Assembly: GCA_038131595.1 (NCBI GenBank)
Contig: JAYPPR010000006.1
Coordinates: forward strand, 105,378-169,377
Source of the DNA: UBA9926 sp038131595
GTDB taxonomy: Bacteria > Pseudomonadota > Gammaproteobacteria > Pseudomonadales > Azotimanducaceae
Direction: 5' to 3'
DNA: 64,000 nt
Every line of letters starts with the position of its first letter. Position 1 is the stretch's first letter. The notes under the pieces are model-generated. The model was not told where the DNA came from and searched no databases. It saw only the letters and a program-made list of their open reading frames with translations. Of this stretch, positions 1 through 8,910 are shown piece by piece. Made by a program: the position numbers and the translations under genes.

Positions 1-277
1 ACGAATGAGCACGGGGCTGGCTTCAGAGGTGGTCGATGACAAGATTGCCGTTAATGTGATTTCACCAGGATTGGTCGCAACCCCCGGAGTCATGCACCAT
101 AAGCTGATTAACGAGGATACACCTGCTGAGCGGGTCACGCCTGTAGAGCACATGGCTGAGGCGTGTTTGCGACTTGCGCATAGCAACCCCTCCATGTTGT
201 CGGGACTCGTTACCTATGCGGCTGACATGCTGGAAGCCCATTCACTTACGCCCGCTCCGCTACTTCATCCGGTTTGA
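1..277 (+). CDS. Short-chain dehydrogenase/reductase, C-terminal part (cut by window edge)
   Basis: The reading frame is already open at base 2, so the gene begins upstream of the window and only about 91 codons are visible. The visible part has the late SDR signature: an active-site-helix tail (STGLASEV) followed by IAVNVISPGLVATPGV, the strand and loop after the catalytic Tyr/Lys that close over the NAD(P) nicotinamide. The Rossmann core and the YxxxK motif lie outside, so cofactor and substrate cannot be judged. Its last 32 bases overlap the convergent MATE gene. The SDR family call is firm; the specific function is unknown. Confidence 0.75.
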   Translation, partial: RMSTGLASEVVDDKIAVNVISPGLVATPGVMHHKLINEDTPAERVTPVEHMAEACLRLAHSNPSMLSGLVTYAADMLEAHSLTPAPLLHPV

Positions 278-1616
278 CGCCAAACGTTGCTCGGTTCCAA
301 AAGTAACCCGTGGTCGCCACGATCACATTCGCTGCTGCGGCAGCCAAGAACACGCCCATAGCATCAAACCACCCGCTGAGGAGGTAAGCGAGCGGCAGGT
401 AAATCACTAACATTCTTGCGATGGACAGTATTGTCGAGCGGAGTGGGTGACCCAGGGCATTAAAGATAGCCGAGGTCATCATGATGATGCCCCAGGCGCC
501 GTAGCTGATGGGCAAAATCACTAGGTAATCGGCAGCAACTTCGACAACAGAAGGGGTCGAGTCGAATTGATGGATTAGTGGGTAACGGAGTAAATAAAGC
601 AAGGCGGCGACGACTGCTCCCCACAGGAGCGACCATTGGAAGGTGAGGCGCATCGCCTCATTGGCTCGGTCAAAGGCCTTGGCGCCCCAGTTCTGCCCGA
701 CAAATGGGCCGATGCTCGCGGACAAAGCAAAAAGGGGAATGACCACGAGTCCCTCGAGTCGGCTCGCTATTCCAAATCCTGCAACCGTCTCCTGCCCGTA
801 CTCTGCCAGCAATGCGGTGATGAGGCCTGCTGATAAAGGCCCAATCATGTTCGTAGCGGTGGCAGGAAGCCCCACCGCAAGAATGCGGCGCCAAATGGAT
901 ACTAGTTCCCGTAGTCTGGTCTGCCCAATGCGGATCAATTGATGATGGTTAACGAGAATATAGACCGTCGCTAAACAAACGAGCACGCGGGCGCAGAAAT
1001 TGCCGATTGAGGCACCCGGCATGCCAAGTTCAGGTAGCCCAAGCCAACCGAACACAAAGATGGGCGCTAATGCGATCTGCAATACGCTGCCCGATACCAT
1101 GATAACGCTGGACACTTTTGCGTCGCCGGTAGCCCTTAATGCGTTGGCCCCGACGCTGGGGAGCGCCATGAAAAAGAGGCTTGCAAACCACCAGAGCAGA
1201 TAATCGCTGGCGAGAGGGCGAGTTTCCTGGTTAGTCCCAAGGGCCACGAGCAAAGGGTTTAGGCATGCGATACCGATCACGGAAACGATGAGCATCATGA
1301 TGCCAGCCAGAATCATACCGCCGGTTGCAATCACATGAGCGGGCTCATCGGTGCCACTACCGATGGCTCTTGCCAATACCGAGGACATACCAATCGAGAT
1401 GCCCAGCGTGATAGACATTAAGGCGGCCGTAACGGGGAAAGTGAAGCCAAGAGCAGCGAGCGGGATCGAGCCAAGCGAGCTAATGTAGTACGTCTCCGCA
1501 AGCCCAGCGACAAGGCTCGACGAGATACCTAAAATCATGGGTAAAGTCAGGCGCAGTAGGCCCCTAGGGACTGATCCTTTGGTGAGTCTCGCGGATTGTT
1601 CGTTGGTATGACTCAA
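246..1616 (-). CDS. MATE family multidrug/toxin efflux transporter
   Basis: A 456-residue protein with about twelve hydrophobic segments in two similar halves, as in MATE transporters (usually 440-480 residues). The N-terminal half carries the family pattern LTLPMILGISSSLVAGLAE, then an alternating Gly/Ala-rich TM2-TM3 region. MATE proteins export cationic drugs or metabolites across the inner membrane using Na+ or H+ gradients; the substrate here is unknown. The codon at 1616 is TTG, with no better in-frame start nearby. It lies 36 bp downstream of metA on the same strand with no obvious terminator between, so it may be co-transcribed from the riboswitch-controlled metA promoter. Its 3' end overlaps the convergent SDR fragment. 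Confidence 0.88.
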   Translation of the reverse strand: MSHTNEQSARLTKGSVPRGLLRLTLPMILGISSSLVAGLAETYYISSLGSIPLAALGFTFPVTAALMSITLGISIGMSSVLARAIGSGTDEPAHVIATGGMILAGIMMLIVSVIGIACLNPLLVALGTNQETRPLASDYLLWWFASLFFMALPSVGANALRATGDAKVSSVIMVSGSVLQIALAPIFVFGWLGLPELGMPGASIGNFCARVLVCLATVYILVNHHQLIRIGQTRLRELVSIWRRILAVGLPATATNMIGPLSAGLITALLAEYGQETVAGFGIASRLEGLVVIPLFALSASIGPFVGQNWGAKAFDRANEAMRLTFQWSLLWGAVVAALLYLLRYPLIHQFDSTPSVVEVAADYLVILPISYGAWGIIMMTSAIFNALGHPLRSTILSIARMLVIYLPLAYLLSGWFDAMGVFLAAAAANVIVATTGYFWNRATFGVKPDEVAERA

Positions 1617-1652
1617 GCGTTTTGGTCTGTCCCCCTGCAGTGGCGAGGGAGA

Positions 1653-2603
1653 CTAAACCAATTCGATAGGAGGGTCCATCCGAACGCGCCCGACATCGCT
1701 GAGATCAAAAGGCGTCAGCTGATAGACGAAGTAATTCAACCAGTTCGAGAATAAAAGACTGCCGTGGCTTCTCCAGGTCACGATTGGGTCGTTGGCTGGA
1801 TTGTCGTTTCGGAAATAGTTGTGAGGAACCTTGGGGTTCGCGCCGGCTTCAACGTCTCGCAGGTATTCGTTTTTGAGCGAATCAGGCTCGTACTCTGAAT
1901 GCCCGGTGACGAATAAATGCTTGCCGCTTTGGTGGGCAAATAAGTAGGCCCCTGCTTGCTCTGATACGGCAAGAATCTCAAGTTCAGGTACCGATTCAAT
2001 GGCCTGGATGGGAACCTCGGCATACCTCGAGTGAGGCGCTTGGAATTCGTGATCAAAACCACGAACAATGGGAGACAAGGGCTTTAGCAGCTGGTGGGGA
2101 TATACCCCCGATAGCTTCTCGGGCAAAACTGCTTTGTCCTTGCCGTATAAATGGAACATAGCAGCTTGAACTGCCCAGCATAAAAACATGGTTGAAGTGA
2201 CATGGGTTTCCGTCCACTCCAGGATCTCGCAAAGCGGGTCCCAGAACGTCACCTCACTGAAGGGAACTTGCCCTAGCGGTGCGCCGGTAATGATCATGCC
2301 GTCGAAGTGGTCGTCCTTGATGGCGCCGAAATCCTTGTAAAAGGTCTCCATATGCGAAACCGGTGTGTTCTTACTCGGTCTGTCGTCAATTCGGAGCAAT
2401 TCGATATGGGTCTGAAGGGGGCTGTTGGACAGCATGCGGAGTAGATGGAGCTCCGTCTCGATTTTCTTGGGCATCAGATTCAGGATCAGAATTCTGAGCT
2501 CACGAATGTCCTGGACTTCTGCTTGACTGGAGGTCAGATAAAAGATGTTCTCATCACGCAGTGCGAACGCAGCAGGCAGGGAATCTGGAATATTAATTGG
2601 CAT
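1653..2603 (-). CDS. metA: Homoserine O-succinyltransferase MetA
   Basis: Catalyses the first committed step of methionine synthesis, acylating homoserine. The 316-residue protein matches the family length (E. coli 309). Visible motifs are the N-terminus MPINIPDSLPA, the RILILNLMPKKIETE strand, the nucleophile Cys in FLCWAVQAA (about residue 142) and the catalytic His in VTGHSEYEPD. The loop TGAPLG has Gly where acetyl-specific enzymes carry Glu, so succinyl-CoA use is predicted. The start is set at 2603 rather than the more upstream 2639: the extra 12 codons would be read through the riboswitch terminator hairpin and its T-run, and family members begin MPI. No strong Shine-Dalgarno is seen. 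A SAM-II riboswitch controls it. Confidence 0.96.
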   Translation of the reverse strand: MPINIPDSLPAAFALRDENIFYLTSSQAEVQDIRELRILILNLMPKKIETELHLLRMLSNSPLQTHIELLRIDDRPSKNTPVSHMETFYKDFGAIKDDHFDGMIITGAPLGQVPFSEVTFWDPLCEILEWTETHVTSTMFLCWAVQAAMFHLYGKDKAVLPEKLSGVYPHQLLKPLSPIVRGFDHEFQAPHSRYAEVPIQAIESVPELEILAVSEQAGAYLFAHQSGKHLFVTGHSEYEPDSLKNEYLRDVEAGANPKVPHNYFRNDNPANDPIVTWRSHGSLLFSNWLNYFVYQLTPFDLSDVGRVRMDPPIELV

Positions 2604-2618
2604 GTCGGTCGTCCAGGC

Positions 2619-2657
2619 AAAAAAAAACCTACTCAGCATTGCTCGCTAAAGTAGGTT
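2619..2657 (-). terminator. Riboswitch expression platform: intrinsic terminator in the metA leader
   Basis: On the minus strand an 8-base arm AACCTACT (2657-2650) pairs perfectly with AGTAGGTT (2633-2626) and runs directly into a tract of nine T (2627-2619), 15 bases before the metA start. The loop contains TTTAGCG (2650-2644). Together with the last C of the arm this is perfectly complementary to CGCTAAAG (2670-2663) at the 3' edge of the SAM-II aptamer, forming an 8-bp antiterminator helix mutually exclusive with the aptamer pseudoknot. All pairings are read directly; the switching direction (SAM gives termination) is inferred. Confidence 0.9.
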
Positions 2658-2660
2658 CGA

Positions 2661-2712
2661 CTCTTTAGCGGCATTTCTAACGCGCCCGCAAGCTGATTTC
2701 AAATCGGCGCAT
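2661..2712 (-). promoter_or_regulatory. SAM-II (SAM-alpha) riboswitch aptamer upstream of metA
   Basis: Reading the minus strand, the segment matches the SAM-II consensus almost position for position. P1 is GCGC (2710-2707) with GCGC (2685-2682). Conserved GATTT (2705-2701) follows the first arm and AAAT (2676-2673) the second. TTGC (2691-2688) lies in the loop and the terminal GCTAAA is at 2669-2664. SAM-II aptamers bind S-adenosylmethionine in an H-type pseudoknot and repress methionine genes. They are best known from Alphaproteobacteria, so one on metA in a gammaproteobacterial context is notable. The aptamer begins at the predicted transcription start and is followed at once by the terminator. 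Identification rests on remembered consensus, not a covariance search. Confidence 0.9.
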
Positions 2713-2717
2713 CGATA

Positions 2718-2745
2718 AGTATAGCGATTCGAATCAATGAGTCAA
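2718..2745 (-). promoter_or_regulatory. Sigma-70-type promoter of metA
   Basis: On the minus strand TTGACT (2745-2740) and TATACT (2723-2718) are separated by 16 bp, near-consensus -35 and -10 boxes. The expected start, 6-8 bases after the -10, is near 2711, exactly where the SAM-II aptamer begins. This leaves no spare leader and supports both assignments. Confidence 0.8.
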
Positions 2746-3176
2746 AAGCTACGACTGACCGGCGCGGCTTCATAGCTATCAATTGAATGTTAGCTTTTCT
2801 CGCTGCTTTCGCGTCGAGCCCGTTGTCGGGCGCGTAGCGCTAGGCTGGATGCTTATCATGTTTTGAATGGACAACAACCGCACGGGGTGACCCAAATCCA
2901 CTGACAGTAAAAATGGACAAATATGGGGTCCTAGTGTTTTGCGCTACGTTGAGTTTTGAATGACCTAGATCAAATGAGTGGCATGCTCCTCTCGCTAACC
3001 AGCGCTATCAGTTGTTAATAAGCAAGACCACATACAGAGACGCTTCCTCGTAGTTCATTTTGCTTGCTGTGTTAAGACCCGATTTCGGGTCAGGTCGGTA
3101 AAGCGGATTAGCAAAAGAGAGGAGTCAACCGGGTGTGAGTTGCCAAGTACCTGAGATCAGAAATTTGGAGGGAAAG
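2746..3176. other. Intergenic region between metA promoter and TonB receptor terminator; no gene seen
   Basis: About 430 bases with no convincing reading frame, tRNA or repeat. It separates two minus-strand units. Composition shifts to lower GC around 2880-3060, and I see no clear promoter that would be needed here beyond the metA one. Confidence 0.5.
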
Positions 3177-3216
3177 GGAAAAAAATCGCCCCTCAACTCA
3201 CGATGAGAAGAGGGGC
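3177..3216 (-). terminator. Intrinsic terminator of the TonB receptor gene
   Basis: The inverted repeat GCCCCTC (3188-3194) / GAGGGGC (3210-3216) encloses a 15-base loop. On the minus strand it is followed by GAT and a run of T down to about 3177. It starts about 10 bases after the receptor stop codon at 3226, as expected for its terminator. Confidence 0.85.
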
Positions 3217-3225
3217 AGATTTTGT

Positions 3226-6200
3226 TTAACCACCGAATCGGCGAGTCACGTCGATGCCCCAGTAGCGAGGATACAAACGCTCACCGGTTAGACGGTAGTT
3301 ACTGCTTTCGGTCGCCGTCCCAAAACCTCGATAGACCCGCTCATCCGTCAGGTTATCAACGAACGCTCGGACGACAAGTTTCTCGCTGGCTGCCTTCCAG
3401 TTGACGCTCAGGTCAACGCGGTGCCGCGATGGCACGCGGTCAAGTTCGCGCTGAATCGCACTGCTCCAATACTCCCCGGTGTAGCCTACCGTCGCATTAA
3501 ACGACAGCGTACCGCTCTCCATAGGGAAGTCGTAAGTCCCGTAAATCACGCCCTTATGCTTCGGGATGCGCTTTAGGGGGTTGCCCTGGACTTGCCTGAT
3601 ATAGGCATCAAGGTTGAAGGCGAAGCCCGTCGCCGTGGTTACGCGAGATCCGTCTGGGTTCAATGCATACTGGAACAGCGAGTTGGGCAGAGAGGGGTCA
3701 TCCCGCTCAGTGACAAGGTAACTCTCCGAATACTCAGTGTCGGTATAACTGTAATTGCCGCCAACGGTGAGGTAATCGCCGAGAAGCCAATTGACCTCGA
3801 TTTCGAAGCCCTGATTCACGGCATCACCCGCATTGGTCACCGTGTCGACTGAGCGGTTCTGAGCAGTGTCGTAGGTATCGATTTGATCTTGGTAACCTTC
3901 ATAGTCATATCGATAGATCGACGCATTCACCTGACCCCGACCATCAGCCAGCGTGCCCTTGTAGCCGATCTCGTATGCCATGACCGTTTCTTTGTCATAA
4001 GAGACTGGGCTCAAGCAGTTGATATAAAAACCGGTATTAATACAGCCTTCACCTGCGTTCTGGTTTCTTGCATCTAAAACCCCAAGCGAATAGCCGCCTG
4101 CTCGATATCCCGTTGTAACCGAGAAGTACATCAAGGTGTCATCGTTCGGCGTCCAGTCGAGATTGACCCGGAAGTTGCTATCCGACCAAGAATCCTGATC
4201 AGTGACGTTCCAGGCAAGAGATACAGGCACGCCTTGCAGCATGAGAGGCGATGTGCAGTTCGCATTGGTGATCTCGCAGTTGGGCGCAATCGGATTGGTA
4301 GGATCGCCAGTGAACGTCGCTCGACCCATCGCCATGTTGATGAGGGATAGCGGTGTTACTGCTCCAGTTGAGTAGAGTGCAAACAGTAGATTCTGCCCAA
4401 AGGGGTTCACCTCAGGTGGCAGTGCACCAAAGGGCGCCGCATTGGCCACCATGTTCGGCGTTTCAGCATAGCCAAGGAGTGGCATGATGGCCTCGGGTAA
4501 CGTGGATAACCCTGCCAGCAATCCCGCAGCACCAGAGGCCGCCGCAGGGAGTTCGTAGTACGCGAAGCGTCTTTCTAGTGCGTCTTTGTCATCTTCCGCA
4601 TGGCGTACCCCCAGGACTAGCGACAGTTGATCGGTCATGTCGATCGTCGCTTGCGCGTAAAACGCCGTTTGCTCGTTACCGACGCGGTTTTTGTGACGGT
4701 AGAGATCTTCGCTGCCGCCCCACAGGCCAGCGACCTGCTCACCTGGGCCAGCACTATCCATGGTAACGGGCGCCTGTTGGAGACCGGTGAGCGCACCCAG
4801 CAGTTGCAAGAAGCTCGCGCCGCCCAAACCAAAGTCAACGTCGTCCAGACCGATGAGAGACAAATTGGGTGGAGTTGGTGTTGCGATCGCAAGATCGCCG
4901 TAGTCGGCAGCCTGCGTGAAGCGAAGCGTATTGTTGGTCAATGAGTAGTTTTGCTGTCTCGATTCGTTAAAGAGAAAAACGCCAGCCGTCAAACTGACGC
5001 GGTCAGCGAATTCAGTCTGTATCCTGAGTTCATGTGAGTAGCTCCACACATCCTCGAGGACCGTTTGGCGATACTTGCTGAAGTCACTATCGTAGCCGTC
5101 AATATCGATATTGAACGTATATTCGAAATCGTTGGTGCCGAAAAGGTAGGTCAGCTGAGTGTCCTCATTCAGATCCCATGTCAGTTCAAGACTGCTCGAT
5201 TGGTGATCGAATGATGAGTGATTACACTCGGTGTTTGCGTAGGGCCACTGGCAGTCCCCTTCAGAACGGTTAACGAGGTTGTAGCCTGTATCTCGATTCT
5301 GAGTGCCATATAGCAAATCTGAGGCGACATCGGTTCGACCGAAAGCAGCATTAGGCTGTGGGCTAGCTGCCTCATCAATGCCTGGGCGAACCGGCAGGCC
5401 GTAGACAGCTGCGCCAGACCCAGGGTCGGTATACGATAGCGCGCCAGCTGTTCCTTCGGGAACAGAGCGAAGTCCGTAGGCCGCATAGGTCGTTGCCATG
5501 TCGCCTCGCATGCCCCCAGGTCCCTCTGAGACGTAGCCAAAGGCGCCAATGGCTCGATCCGACAGTCGATCATTGACCCGAAGCTTGGCGCTAAAGTTGT
5601 CCGTTGGCTCAAGCAAGAACGTCATGGCGATGTTTTCATCATTGATTCCATCGGTATCACTGGAACCATTCAGACCTTGTTGCCAAGGACTGCGCTGTCG
5701 TTTTGTTCCTACAACGCGAGCAGAAAGCACGTCATCGATGAGACCGCCTGACAAAATGCCATACATTTCGACCGTGCCATAAGCGCCTAACTGAACGCGT
5801 AACTCACCCTCGGGCTCGTAGGTTGGATCGTTGGTCACGTAGTTGAGCGCGCCGCCGATGGAGTTTCGGCCATAGAGCGTGCCCTGTGGGCCCCTCAACA
5901 CTTCGACGCGCTTCAAGTCGTAAAGCCCGTTTTCAGTGGAAGCGATACCAAAATCGGGAGAAAAGATGCCGTTGTAATAGGTCGCAACCCCTGGGTCACC
6001 GCCGAGTGCGCGGAAGTTCCTGCCTACCCCGCGGATGCGGATGTCGAAAGCGTCGCGAGTGGTAGCTGGAATGTAATTCACCAACTCATCAGGATTCTGG
6101 ATACCAAAATCCTCAATGGTTTGTTCAGAGAATGCAGTGATTGAAATCGAGGTGTCAGAAACGGTCGCTTCGACTTTTTCTGCAGTGACCACGATCTCTT

Positions 6201-6306
6201 CGAGTTTGCGATCGGACTCCGCGCCCAATACCAGAAGGGGCGAGTAGCCGATGGCGAAAAGAAGAGGAATGAGTAACGCTGTTGGCTTCGAGGGTTGTTG
6301 CTCCAT
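3226..6306 (-). CDS. TonB-dependent outer-membrane receptor
   Basis: A 1026-residue outer-membrane transporter energised by TonB. From the chosen start it has a signal peptide (LLIPLLFAIGYSPLLVLGA) with cleavage expected near residue 29, and a TonB box EEIVVTAEK soon after. The plug domain contains RIRGVGRN, VEVLRGPQGTLYGRNSIGG and ALNYVTNDP; a 22-strand barrel region ends in RYWGIDVTRRFGG. The start is placed at 6306 because an upstream extension would begin inside the promoter -35 box and would bury the signal peptide. The ending in GG, not aromatic, is slightly unusual. The divergent neighbour is a luciferase-like oxidoreductase. The substrate is unknown; receptors of this size and subtype in marine bacteria often take up siderophores or organic compounds. 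Confidence 0.93.
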   Translation of the reverse strand: MEQQPSKPTALLIPLLFAIGYSPLLVLGAESDRKLEEIVVTAEKVEATVSDTSISITAFSEQTIEDFGIQNPDELVNYIPATTRDAFDIRIRGVGRNFRALGGDPGVATYYNGIFSPDFGIASTENGLYDLKRVEVLRGPQGTLYGRNSIGGALNYVTNDPTYEPEGELRVQLGAYGTVEMYGILSGGLIDDVLSARVVGTKRQRSPWQQGLNGSSDTDGINDENIAMTFLLEPTDNFSAKLRVNDRLSDRAIGAFGYVSEGPGGMRGDMATTYAAYGLRSVPEGTAGALSYTDPGSGAAVYGLPVRPGIDEAASPQPNAAFGRTDVASDLLYGTQNRDTGYNLVNRSEGDCQWPYANTECNHSSFDHQSSSLELTWDLNEDTQLTYLFGTNDFEYTFNIDIDGYDSDFSKYRQTVLEDVWSYSHELRIQTEFADRVSLTAGVFLFNESRQQNYSLTNNTLRFTQAADYGDLAIATPTPPNLSLIGLDDVDFGLGGASFLQLLGALTGLQQAPVTMDSAGPGEQVAGLWGGSEDLYRHKNRVGNEQTAFYAQATIDMTDQLSLVLGVRHAEDDKDALERRFAYYELPAAASGAAGLLAGLSTLPEAIMPLLGYAETPNMVANAAPFGALPPEVNPFGQNLLFALYSTGAVTPLSLINMAMGRATFTGDPTNPIAPNCEITNANCTSPLMLQGVPVSLAWNVTDQDSWSDSNFRVNLDWTPNDDTLMYFSVTTGYRAGGYSLGVLDARNQNAGEGCINTGFYINCLSPVSYDKETVMAYEIGYKGTLADGRGQVNASIYRYDYEGYQDQIDTYDTAQNRSVDTVTNAGDAVNQGFEIEVNWLLGDYLTVGGNYSYTDTEYSESYLVTERDDPSLPNSLFQYALNPDGSRVTTATGFAFNLDAYIRQVQGNPLKRIPKHKGVIYGTYDFPMESGTLSFNATVGYTGEYWSSAIQRELDRVPSRHRVDLSVNWKAASEKLVVRAFVDNLTDERVYRGFGTATESSNYRLTGERLYPRYWGIDVTRRFGG

Positions 6307-6388
6307 AGTTGCGCTCCATGCTAAGTGCACGCCGGCGTTCCTAGAGCGTTGCCCTCGGTCCCCGACGAAGGTTTTGCCACACTGGATC

Positions 6389-6417
6389 ACCTTAGAAAGG
6401 AAATTTCGGCAGGTCAA
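6389..6417 (-). promoter_or_regulatory. Probable sigma-70 promoter of the TonB receptor gene
   Basis: On the minus strand TTGACC (6417-6412) and TAAGGT (6394-6389) are spaced by 17 bp. Transcription would start near 6382, giving a leader of about 75 bases before the ATG at 6306. No Fur-box-like palindrome is evident beside it. Confidence 0.55.
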
Positions 6418-6559
6418 TCCCTCTGCAGCTCCGTTTTTGCGCGGCTAATCCAGGCGATTTTCACGTTGTGGAAATTGATCGAGCCTGTGTTCACGGTCAT
6501 TCTGACTTCGTGCGACTAAGCTGGTAGGATGCGCGAGCAAGTCCTGTGGAGTCCCTTCT

Positions 6560-7549
6560 ATGTCAACGATCAAGCCCTTAGGCGTCACTTTTGGAAGTTT
6601 GGGGGTGCTGGGTCCTGCAGCCGTGACGGATATTGCTCGGCTATGCAAAGAGACTGACTACCAAAGCTTGTGGACTGTTGAGGCCACGGGAACCGATGCC
6701 ATGACCTTGCTCGGCGCTGCGGCTGCAACCGCACCAGGACTGGCGCTCGGCACAGGGATTATCCCCATTCAGCTAAGAAGCCCGACATTGACCGCAATGA
6801 CTGCGGCGACACTTCAGGCTCTGAACCCAGAGGGTGATATTTATCTGGGCATCGGTGTTTCAGCGCCTGGGATCCTTGGTCAGCACGGCCAAATGGCCGC
6901 AAAGCGGCCGCTGGCGATGATGCGGGAATACGTAGCGCTACTCCGAGAATGCTTGAGCGGTGAGCGAGTGACCTTTGAAGGGGATTACTATCAAGTCAAA
7001 CGTTTCTCGCTGGGTATTCGTCAGGGCGAGCGCCGTCCACGCATCATCATGGCAGCGCTAAATCCAAAGATGCTCGCACTGGCAGGTGAAATCGCCGATG
7101 GCGTATTGTTGAATTACTTGCCCGTGTCACATGTTGGACCCAGTGTTGAGGCGGTCCGGTCTGGCGGGCCCGCCACCATTTACGCTTATGTCCATGCTTG
7201 TGCGGGATCGCTCGATGCTCGGAGAAAGTCCGCCAAGCGCGATCTATTCAACTACGCGATGGCAGATGGATATGCGGCGATGTTTTCCAGGGCAGGATTT
7301 GCCGATGAGATAGAAGCGCTCCGTGAGCGGTTTAAGGCTGGTGACCGAGAGGGCGCGCTCGATGCCATTTCAGATCGGATGATACAAGCGATCGATTTCA
7401 TTGGCGGAGCATCGGACATTGGACACTTCGTCGAGGATTATCGGGATGCCGGTGTTGAGCATCCGATTTTGATGCCAATGCCGTGGGGTGACGATCGGTG
7501 GGACGTGACCGTTCAGACCATGGCAGCAGCTCGCAACGGGCGAGGGTGA
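6560..7549 (+). CDS. LLM-class (luciferase-like) flavin-dependent oxidoreductase
   Basis: A 329-residue single-domain protein of the bacterial luciferase-like superfamily (TIM barrel using F420 or FMN). Typical elements are the opening strand PLGVTFGSLG, DYQSLWTVEATGTDAMTLL, ALGTGIIPIQLRSP, YLGIGVSAPG, EYVALLRECLSGERVTFEGDYYQV and ADGVLLNYLP. The length fits F420-dependent mer/hydride-transfer members better than luciferase subunits, but the cofactor cannot be decided here. A GGAG lies 9 bases before the ATG. It is divergent from the TonB receptor and convergent with the amidohydrolase genes, and may share a catabolic role with them; that is inference. Confidence 0.85.
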   Translation: MSTIKPLGVTFGSLGVLGPAAVTDIARLCKETDYQSLWTVEATGTDAMTLLGAAAATAPGLALGTGIIPIQLRSPTLTAMTAATLQALNPEGDIYLGIGVSAPGILGQHGQMAAKRPLAMMREYVALLRECLSGERVTFEGDYYQVKRFSLGIRQGERRPRIIMAALNPKMLALAGEIADGVLLNYLPVSHVGPSVEAVRSGGPATIYAYVHACAGSLDARRKSAKRDLFNYAMADGYAAMFSRAGFADEIEALRERFKAGDREGALDAISDRMIQAIDFIGGASDIGHFVEDYRDAGVEHPILMPMPWGDDRWDVTVQTMAAARNGRG

Positions 7550-7668
7550 CGTCTCAACCTGCGATCTGAGGATAGGTGGGGCTATAACGCTTGGTGCAAA
7601 AAAGGTTCTACGACTGGAAATATTCGGATAACGGGCAAGGGTCGGTCAGCAGGGGGCGGGCTGGACCG

Positions 7669-8910
7669 TTATGCCAAGTAAGGGTTCGGATTCGCTAAGC
7701 CTTTATAAATCACACCACCTTTCATCACTGTCAATCGATCATGGGCCTGAAGAACTCGAATGTCCTGATCGGGTTGTCCGTCTACGATGACAAGATCGGC
7801 GAAACTCCCCTCGGTTAGCGTGCCCACTGATCCAGCAGGGTCAAAGGCAAGCCCCCCGTAATTCGTTGCGCACATTAACGCCTCAAGCGGGCGCATATCG
7901 AAGTATTCAACGAAATATTCGAGATCCTTAGCGTAGGTTCCATGCGGCGCGATCGAGATCCCGTAATCGCCGCCGACAACCATGCGAATGCCAGCCTTGC
8001 GAAGTTTAGCGACGGTTTCAACGGTAGCCTCTATTTCGCGCTCGTATCCTTGATCGATCACGGTTTGTTTGGACACGCCAATCGATTCGCAGTGGGTGAG
8101 ATAGCATATCTCCCAAGCTAGCGCGGGTCCAACAAACACCTCATCTCTTCGATCTGCAATTAAGGCAACGGCCTCATCGTCGAGATAGTTAGCGTGGCCA
8201 ATCAGATCTACACCCGCACGGACCGCCTGCTTGACCGCGGCCGCTGACCGCGCATGACACGCAACGCGCAGCTTTCTTCTGTGCGCTTCATCAACGATCG
8301 CATGAACTTCTTCATCAGTGAAAGACAGTTCACCAGGAGGGTTCTTCGGGTTGATGTTTTCGCCATCGATAAAAATTTTGACGATATCAACGCCCAGTTT
8401 TCGTTGTGAGCGAACGGCTTGCCTGAGTGCCCAGGGCCCATCTGCAATTTGGGAAAGCCCGCCTGGAGAATCGACATTGCTCGAGGTCGCGCCAAGGTCT
8501 CGTCCTGCGGCGCGTAGACGCGGACCGATGACTTGGCCTGAGTTTATGGCTTCTCGCAACGCAACGTCGATTTGGTAAGTGGACCCAAAACTCACTGCGG
8601 ATGTGAAGCCCGAAGCAAGCATTAAACGCGCATTGCGGACGGCGGTGATCGTACCAGTCTCGACACCGGTTTCACCAATGGCAAACGGGTTGGCGTCGGC
8701 AAACGACAGGTGGGCATGGGTCTCTGTCATTCCAGGCATCACGAATTGGCCATTGAATGTGTGCCTACGAATATCGTTAGGAAGCTCGGGGCAATCGTTT
8801 AGCGAGCCAGCAAATCGGATACGATCGCCGCTCACCCAAACAGCCCCGTCCTCGATGACCTGCTCATCGACACCAGTGAACAGCCTGATCCCTTGAATGA
8901 ACTGGTTCAC
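7669..8910 (-). CDS. Metal-dependent amidohydrolase (imidazolonepropionase-like)
   Basis: A 413-residue cytosolic enzyme of the amidohydrolase superfamily. It has a small beta-sandwich around residues 1-55, the metal-binding HxH in TETHAHLSF (65-67), a Lys in VDIVKIFIDG (about 175), His in VACHARSAAAV (about 215) and in LIGHANYL (about 236), the catalytic-type Asp in VVGGDYGIS (about 313), and a C-terminal return of the sandwich (GSFADLVIVDGQP). These are the features of the imidazolonepropionase/prolidase-like group; the substrate is unknown. The start codon is GTG in a 4-base GTGA overlap with the upstream amidohydrolase gene, indicating translational coupling. This is the last gene of a three-gene minus-strand unit. 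Confidence 0.87.
   Translation of the reverse strand: MNQFIQGIRLFTGVDEQVIEDGAVWVSGDRIRFAGSLNDCPELPNDIRRHTFNGQFVMPGMTETHAHLSFADANPFAIGETGVETGTITAVRNARLMLASGFTSAVSFGSTYQIDVALREAINSGQVIGPRLRAAGRDLGATSSNVDSPGGLSQIADGPWALRQAVRSQRKLGVDIVKIFIDGENINPKNPPGELSFTDEEVHAIVDEAHRRKLRVACHARSAAAVKQAVRAGVDLIGHANYLDDEAVALIADRRDEVFVGPALAWEICYLTHCESIGVSKQTVIDQGYEREIEATVETVAKLRKAGIRMVVGGDYGISIAPHGTYAKDLEYFVEYFDMRPLEALMCATNYGGLAFDPAGSVGTLTEGSFADLVIVDGQPDQDIRVLQAHDRLTVMKGGVIYKGLANPNPYLA

Noticed and set aside
2604..2639. Upstream start for metA
   Set aside because: Those codons are the terminator hairpin and T-run of the riboswitch; MetA proteins begin at the internal Met.
4627..4944. Open frames on the plus strand inside the TonB receptor gene
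   Set aside because: Shadow frames over a long, clearly conserved gene on the opposite strand.
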